Assembly (NCBI GenBank): GCA_009746045.1
Contig: RPFO01000436.1
Coordinates: 1,067,627-1,127,626 of the forward strand
DNA from: Mesostigma viride
Lineage: Eukaryota > Streptophyta > Mesostigmatophyceae > Mesostigmatales > Mesostigmataceae
Direction: 5' to 3'
DNA length: 60,000 nt
Shown here piece after piece: positions 53,934-60,000 of this stretch. Each line of letters starts with the position of its first letter. Position 1 is the first letter of the stretch. The position numbers and the translations under genes were made by a program. Under the pieces are notes generated by a model. It made no database searches. It was not told the DNA's origin and worked only from the letters and a program-made list of their open reading frames with translations.

Positions 53934-54966
53934 CCATCCATCCATCCATCCATCCATCCATCCATCCATCCATCCATCCATCCATCCATCCATCCATCCA
54001 TCCATCCATCCATCCATCCATCCATCCATCCATCCATCCATCCATCCATCCATCCATCCATCCATCCATCCATCCATCCATCCATCCATCCATCCATCCA
54101 TCCATCCATCCATCCATCCATCCATCCATCCATCCATCCATCCATCCATCCATCCATCCATCCATCCATCCATCCATCCATCCATCCATCCATCCATCCA
54201 TCCATCCATCCATCCATCCATCCATCCATCCATCCATCCATCCATCCATCCATCCATCCATCCATCCATCCATCCATCCATCCGTCCGTCCGTCCGTCCA
54301 TCCATCCGTCCATCCATCCATCCATCCATCCATCCATCCATCCATCCATCCATCCATCCATCCATCCATCCATCCATCCATCCATCCATCCATCCATCCA
54401 TCCATCCATCCATCCATCCATCCATCCATCCATCCATCCATCCATCCATCCATCCATCCATCCATCCATCCATCCATCCATCCATCCATCCATCCATCCA
54501 TCCATCCATCCATCCATCCATCCATCCATCCATCCATCCATCCATCCATCCATCCATCCATCCATCCATCCATCCATCCATCCATCCATCCATCCATCCA
54601 TCCATCCATCCATCCATCCATCCATCCATCCATCCATCCATCCATCCATCCATCCATCCATCCATCCATCCATCCATCCATCCATCCATCCATCCATCCA
54701 TCCATCCATCCATCCATCCATCCATCCATCCATCCATCCATCCATCCATCCATCCATCCATCCATCCATCCATCCATCCATCCATCCATCCATCCATCCA
54801 TCCATCCATCCATCCATCCATCCATCCATCCATCCATCCATCCATCCATCCATCCATCCATCCATCCATCCATCCATCCATCCATCCATCCATCCATCCA
54901 TCCATCCATCCATCCATCCATCCATCCATCCATCCATCCATCCATCCATCCATCCATCCATCCATC
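53934..54966. repeat. CCAT microsatellite, right part
   Basis: About 258 CCAT units over 1.03 kb, almost perfect. The only visible variants are five CCGT units clustered at 54283-54310. Continues the array at 48248-48612. Open frames reading IHPS or MDGW here are repeat artefacts. Confidence 0.95.
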
Positions 54967-55040
54967 GCCGGGGTTAATGCTCCAACGGGAGCACGAGTTT
55001 AATTAATTAATTAATTAATTAATTAATTAATTAATTAATG
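54967..55040 (+). mobile_element. LINE 3' tip after the CCAT array
   Basis: GGGGTTAATGCTCC, the hairpin GCTCCAACGGGAGC (54979-54992) and a TTAA-type tail (54998-55039). It matches the ends at 17809-17850 and 58518-58560, apart from a deletion of about 10 bases that merges two CTCC blocks. With 48196-48247 it is the 3' UTR that contained the CCAT tract. Confidence 0.7.
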
Positions 55041-55317
55041 TACGTATGTCCCGACAGCTAGTCTGAAATATGGGCCTGAAGTGAGGCCTCGAGCTATAAT
55101 CTTGCACACGCAAACTATGCATACTACCATGCTTTTTATCAAGGAGACAACCAGCGCAGGCCGGAAATCGGGAGAATATGTTTCCTAGTAGGACCCATGC
55201 ACTGCAACTGAGTTGGTGGGTCGTAGTCTTTGACAATGTCCGCCCAACGCTGCTTATCCTGCATATCCGACCATATCTGAGTAAGAGGTTTTGAGCAGAT
55301 CTTAGGAGGGTGACCAC
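55041..55317. other. Unassigned sequence with a SINE-like head
   Basis: 55139-55177 is the fourth copy of the SINE-like head. The minus strand near 55205-55265 encodes QDKQRWADIVKDY, similar to the LINE ORF2 tail at 895-1025, so part is LINE-derived. Nothing else is recognised. Confidence 0.4.
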
Positions 55318-55740
55318 TTCAAGGTCGTCTTCTGACAATCCTGACCTACGGCGCCGAGACCTGGACACTGACGCAGGAGCTCGAGCAACGACTCGACGGC
55401 AACGTCACCAAGATGCTGCGCAAGGCCCTTAACATCCCCTTTGGTTTGCACCTTAGTAATGAGGATTTGTACGCTGATTTGCCCTATGCTTCCCACATTC
55501 CGGCTTAGGCACAGGCGCCTGCATTGGCCTAGCCGGGCATGCACCTGGCGCGCGCCCTCACATGCAGATCAGGTAGACACATCAGATGGCTATAGCTGGC
55601 ACCAAGCCCGCTCAGCCTTTACGTTATGTCCTCATGCACCTGGCGACTGGCGTGCCCCAGGCCGTGCGCGGCAGGGCCGCCACCCGTGGACTTTCCATGA
55701 TAGACTAGGCATGGACATGTGCTACCCTAGCTAGACGTGC
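55318..55740 (+). pseudogene. LINE ORF2 C-terminal fragment
   Basis: LTYGAETWTLTQELEQRLDG and MLRKALNIPFG are clear between about 55338 and 55442; SNEDLYADLP follows and then the frame is lost. The later part has only weak resemblance to the end of the other copies. Confidence 0.65.
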
Positions 55741-56030
55741 GACAGGCTCACACCCGGGCAGCTTCCTGGTTTGTCTGTTATCTGGAGGCAGATAGTTCGC
55801 AAGGATCGACAGATGGCAAGTAGTGATGAAGGAGACCACCCCCAAGTCTGTGGGGGCTCCGCGTGTGAGCACGTATGGCATTCATAGCAATTCGGGCTGT
55901 GGTGCCCATGCACAACTCTGTAACTAGGAACTAGATAACTAGCATCATCCATTCCATCCCATGTTCCCCTCCCACTGAGGATAGTCACGTGACGCAGTTA
56001 GTCACGTGTCTATTAATTAATATTAAAATG
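55741..56030. other. No recognisable feature
   Basis: I see no gene, tandem repeat or known transposon end in this stretch. Confidence 0.4.
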
Positions 56031-56830
56031 GCAGGTTTACCAATCTTTCTGGGAATTTCCTTGGGGCCAGGCCAGGTCAGGATACGCCGCCCTCAGCTGG
56101 CCAAGCCGCCGGGGGCCGGCCAGACCAAGGGTGGTGTCTACCTGATCAAGTCCTGGGCGAGCAAGATGTCCTACGAATGCTATCGATCCTACGCTGCCTA
56201 AGCTCGTCCGTAATGCCAGGCATACCTTTATATACAAAGACTCTAACAACCTATGCCGTGGAAAACCCTACGTTCAGGACCTGTCGGAGCATCCTGTAGA
56301 CCGTGCCGTCCAGCCGGGTAGCCAGTTTTTCCATCGATCAGCTGGCGTCCATGCCAGACCTCGGCGCGCCATAGGTGTCAGAGCACCGTGAGGACCAGGA
56401 CCTTGAAGAGCACTCGCTTGCAGTCCTCGCCCAGGTCCTTCCGGCGAGTGCCAGTAGACCTGTGTTGTTGAGCGAGCGGAGCTAGCCTAGCCCAGGCCAA
56501 GCAAGTCGATGCGGGTAAATATTCACATCATCGCCGGTGTCGGGGAGCACTGCTCCCCAGCAGCTTGAAGCACTCACAGAACGGGACCTCGGTCCCGTCT
56601 ATCTATAGTAGCAGCGGCCGTGGCAGGCATTACTGCATGGTAGCCCCAATCACCATAGCCTCGCCGGTTTCGACACTAATCTCCACGACCCGGCCACCGC
56701 CCGCCCGGCCTCCAAGCCCAAACATGCAGTCTGACAAGCCAGGTCTGAATGTGCTCGGGCCGGGCGCTCGATGAGGGTGGTATCATCCGCACAAATCAGG
56801 TCGGACAGGCGGTAACCAGGGCCACCACTG
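56031..56830 (-). pseudogene. Degenerate LINE ORF2 (RT to C-terminal region)
   Basis: In minus-strand order: ICADDTTLIE (about 56790; altered form of the YADD catalytic box), KLLGSSAP (about 56540), LFKVLVLTVL (about 56400) and VGHLAR with DQVDTT (about 56150). The order and spacing parallel 58660-59560. Stops and frameshifts are frequent, and the Cys in place of Tyr shows further decay. Confidence 0.65.
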
Positions 56831-56861
56831 CCCTTAATTCATTATCGTTATTAAGAAAATC

Positions 56862-57310
56862 CCTCCCTCCCTCCCTCCCTCCCTCCCTCCCTCCCTCCCT
56901 CGGCCTCCCTCGAGATCTGATCGATCCCTCCCTCCCTCCCTCCCTCCCTCCCTCCCTCCCTCCCTCCCTCCCTCCCTCCCTCCTCCCTCCCTCCCTCCCT
57001 CCCTCCCTCCCTCCCTCCCTCCCTCCCTCCTCCCTCCTCCCTCCTCCCTCCCTCCCTCCCTCCCTCCTCCCTCCCTCCCTCCCTCCCTCCCTCCCTCCCT
57101 CCCTCCCTCCTCCCTCCCTCCCTCCCTCCCTCCCTCCCTCCCTCCCTCCCTCCCTCCCTCCCTCCCTCCCTCCCTCCCTCCCTCCCTCCCTCCCTCCTCC
57201 CTCCCTCCCTCCCTCCCTCCCTCCCTCCCTCCCTCCTCCCTCCCTCCCTCCCTCCCTCCCTCCCTCCCTCCCTCCCTCCCTCCCCCCTCCCTCCCTCCTC
57301 CCTCCCTCCC
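56862..57310. repeat. CCCT microsatellite
   Basis: About 450 bases of CCCT units with scattered CCT interruptions and one unrelated insert at 56900-56924. The Pro/Ser-rich and Gly/Arg-rich open frames through it are repeat artefacts. Confidence 0.95.
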
Positions 57311-58500
57311 GGCCCCATCATTCACAATTGCATCCGTTCATTCATGCATCATTGCATCTGCTCATGCCTCCGTTGCATGCATGGGAAAGTCACGGGTTCA
57401 AAATGATGCAACAGGCACAAAAGGGAGAAGGAGCCGCGCCTCCCCAATGTGCCGCCCGGCAACTGCAGCGATGGGGCGCAGCGGGGAAACGGTGTGCTTT
57501 AATTGTCTTGTACGCGAGGGTGCGCCGGCGGGGTGCGGGCCGAATGTCGTGTGATGATATTTTGCCCGCCCGCCCCATTCCTTCTCGGAGTGCCTCCTCA
57601 GGCCATGGCGTCATGGTGAGAGTTCTTGTCGCCCGTCGCCGGACGCTTTAACCACTAGCTAGAATAAGCCAGTTAGTGACGATAAAAAGCGGGTTACGAC
57701 GATTGAAATCAGTATAGTAGATGTTGCTTCTGCCGCATCCCGGGCACACATACCTAAGATCGACGTCGCGAGCCGCGCCCGCAGTTCATGCATGCAGCGG
57801 ACAATATTGCTCCGGCCGCCCAAGTGAAGTCATAAAAGCTGCAAGAAATCAGTGGCGTAAAAGCGATTTAATCCACAACATGCATAGTTGCCCCTGTCAG
57901 CGCTCCTATAAATCTGACTTTTTCGGGAAAATTGCGTCCATGCAACATGGAAACGCAATGGGAAGTCATCTGCTGGGTTTCTTCGAAGTGATGTTAGGAA
58001 CCGTTAGAAGGTGCATGTGGGGATACAACGAGACGTGTTTTTTCTGGTCTATGTCAACGTAGGCTGCGCGCGTCGTGCGAAACTGGCCACTGTTGCGTGT
58101 TTGCCCTCGATCGCACACACACACACACACACACATGCTTCCGAACGTTTTTTTGCAGAATAAATTTCCTTGCGTCATTGCCAATCGAACAAGCGAATTC
58201 CGGTGCGACATGGCTACGTAATCCGTGCACAGTAAAATTTCACGCTACCATATAGCCTTCGCAATGCAATTTGCACTCAACATCTCCCGCGCGCACCGAA
58301 TTTCGTCAAATTTTCCCGGCCGGAATTTCCATGGACACTTTGGCGCAAAGCCGGGTTGATGTGATGGGCGCCGCCGTCAGCCATCCAGCTAGCTCGTGGC
58401 TCGTGTATATCTCATAATGCTCGTATATCTCATGATGCATGCAAGTCATAAATGTGCTACTACAATGGCGGCAATCAGCTGTTTCGTCCCTACTATGTAT
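57311..58500. other. Unassigned region
   Basis: No gene is recognised. A CA run lies at about 58114-58134. Near 58372-58405 the GCCGCCGTCAGCCAT and GCTCGTGGCTCGTG blocks resemble the 5' end of the half-LINE in minus orientation, too short to call an element. A host gene with short exons cannot be excluded. Confidence 0.35.
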
Positions 58501-59690
58501 AATTAATAAATAATTAATTAAACTCGTGCTCCCGTTGGAAGATCACGGAGCATTAGCCCCGATTGGTGGATGGATGGGTACACGCAATCCGGCTACCGGT
58601 CTAATCTATCTACAAAACAATCTTACTCTATATCTATGGTGCCCTCGACCCTAGGGGTCTTGTCTAGCATGCTTCCCGCGTATGCAAACACGCGGGCGCT
58701 TCCCCACTGGAAGGGGGTCGTTGTCCTCTATGACCTGAGCCCGCTAATTGGCCTTGTCCATCATCTTGTTCCAGATCAGTCACGGAGAGGCCTAGGCCCC
58801 CCATGTCTTCAACTATAGCTACATTCTTTGAAAGTGCGGGCCTTACGGCGTCTGAGCATTGCTGGGCCCGGCCCACGTGAGGAGGTGCGGCCTGCCAGGC
58901 TGAGCTGGGCGCAGCCCTTTGGAGGGGCCACGTGAGGTGTCTACCTGGTCGGTGCGAGCTAAGTGCCCTACTAGCTGCAGGCGCCGCTGCTTCATGGTGC
59001 TGGTGATGTGTGGCATGCCGAGGTACAGGTCGTCACTGCGGACGTGATCGAGCAGCGTATCCCACACGAAAACTTGACCGCAGCACATTGTTGGTGACCG
59101 CGCCACCTCTAGCTTTCTGGCAAGGTCCGCGGTGAGGGCGGCCACGTCTCGGCCTCGTACGTGAGAACAGGGAGGACCAGTACCTTAAAAAGGTCCTGTT
59201 TCTCTAGCTTGCCCAAGGGCTTGTGCCACAGGGCCCTGTGTTGACGTAAACGTGCAAGGCGAGGGAGATACGGTGGTCCACATCGGCTTCGCAGCTGGGG
59301 AGTAATTAAGCTACCCAGCAACTTGACGCGGGCCCTATATTGGTCGCAAGAGCCATCAAGGAGAAAGAGGTCGGGCAGTGGCTGAGTGAGCGGTGAGCCT
59401 TGGAACTGCCAGGGCCTCTTCATGTCTTCTTGCTGACCTCGAGCCCCACCAATTGGGCCTCGACTGCGAGGCAGTCAAGCCCTGTCTGCACGTGCTCAGT
59501 GTCCAGTGTCCTCAAAGAGGGTGGTGTCGTCTGCATAGTTGATTTCCGCTAGCCGAATATCCGTGTCCGCCCCGCCATGCCAGAATTTGTTGGCGACCTT
59601 CACCCCTGGTTCCCTACCCACAATGCGAGCAAACCGCTTGCGCGCCTGAATCATTACGTATTCAACCACAATAATGAACAGGAACACGTA
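58501..59690 (-). mobile_element. LINE with ORF2 (RT palm to 3' end), 5'-truncated
   Basis: Best LINE ORF2 remnant in the window. In minus-strand order: ARIVGREPGVKVANKFWHGG, the RT catalytic INYADDTTLFED (YADD at 59526-59537), VKLLGSLITPQLRS, KQDLFKVLVLPVLTY followed by AETW, DDLYLGMPHITSTMKQRR, LVGHLARTDQVDTS, DMGGLGLSVTD and the stop, then a 3' UTR with two GGAT units, a decayed hairpin (about 58529-58540) and an A/T tail (58501-58521). At least four frames, so inactive. The 5' limit is where similarity to LINE protein stops, at about 59690. Confidence 0.75.
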
Positions 59691-60000
59691 TCCCTCCCTA
59701 TAATTAGGGCCCTGGCGCTTTCAGGCTCCACTTGTTTCGTCTATTGGGCAAGCAGAGTCCTGCTAATTACAATCTCATTTCCCTATATTATTTCCCCATA
59801 TGGTGGGGGAGCGATTGCAGCAACTGTGCTCTCCACTACACACTCCCGGCCAGTTAGGTTTGGACGCCCTGATCAAGCAAGCTGTTTCCAGCCCCACCGT
59901 CTAAGTCATCAAGTCGCTCTTCACGCAAATTGACATGACTCCGTGGGGAGTTCACATAGCACATATTCCCTCGTTTGATGGATGGAGGTGAGCAAAGATG
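59691..60000. other. Unassigned sequence with SINE-like and LINE-end segments
   Basis: 59858-59930 matches the far part of the SINE-like repeat at 3897-3950. It is followed by the hairpin CTCCGTGGGGAG (59939-59950) of a minus-strand LINE-type 3' end that runs off the window. The left part is not recognised. Confidence 0.4.

Noticed and set aside
53878-55002. Open frames reading repeated IHPS or MDGW
   Set aside because: Pure CCAT microsatellite, open in every frame.
56749-57651. 300-codon frame rich in Pro, Ser and Leu
   Set aside because: It crosses the CCCT microsatellite; the flanking codons show no known domain.

Overview
The window is nuclear DNA from a eukaryote, most likely a green alga and possibly a volvocine or related chlorophycean. 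Four things point there. Two host genes have GT-AG introns. One of them is the uridine kinase-uracil phosphoribosyltransferase fusion typical of plants and algae. The transposons include a tyrosine-recombinase retroelement of the PAT/kangaroo type known from Volvox, and microsatellites are very abundant. The species is not identified.

Only two host genes are recognised. A three-exon MED11 (Mediator head subunit) lies on the minus strand at 5796-8667. A four-exon UCK-UPRT pyrimidine-salvage gene lies on the plus strand at 9968-15104. They are divergent, with about 1.3 kb between their start codons. Their introns carry large satellites: a 1.1 kb GGGGA/GGGGAT array in MED11 intron 2, a hexamer array in UCK-UPRT intron 1 and a 1.6 kb 18-19 bp minisatellite in intron 2.

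The rest is nested mobile DNA. At 1-5 kb, 16-18 kb, 43-48 kb and 55-60 kb there are fragments of several LINE families. With them are copies of an element that carries only an L1-type ORF1 followed directly by a 3' UTR, like mammalian HAL1 half-LINEs. LINE and half-LINE copies end in the same small hairpin (CTCC-CAAC-GGAG type) followed by a short A/T tandem tail. A SINE-like family of about 150-210 bp is also present.

At 18226-42912 a 24.7 kb Ty3/Gypsy chromovirus-type block on the minus strand has two 571 bp LTRs and one 5 bp target duplication (CTGCG). It holds three internal copies: A nearly complete, B truncated, C nearly complete. Its gene order is unusual: a small RNase H1 hybrid-binding-domain ORF, gag, protease, RT-RNase H-integrase-chromodomain, then a large GC-rich ORF of unknown function in the position where env would lie.

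At 48613-53933 a PAT-type element with split direct repeats (minus strand; gag, RT, RNase H, tyrosine recombinase) sits inside one CCAT microsatellite. Its own circle junction contains CCAT, which explains the target. Many reading frames in the transposons are broken by single-base indels in homopolymers; these may be real decay or assembly error.
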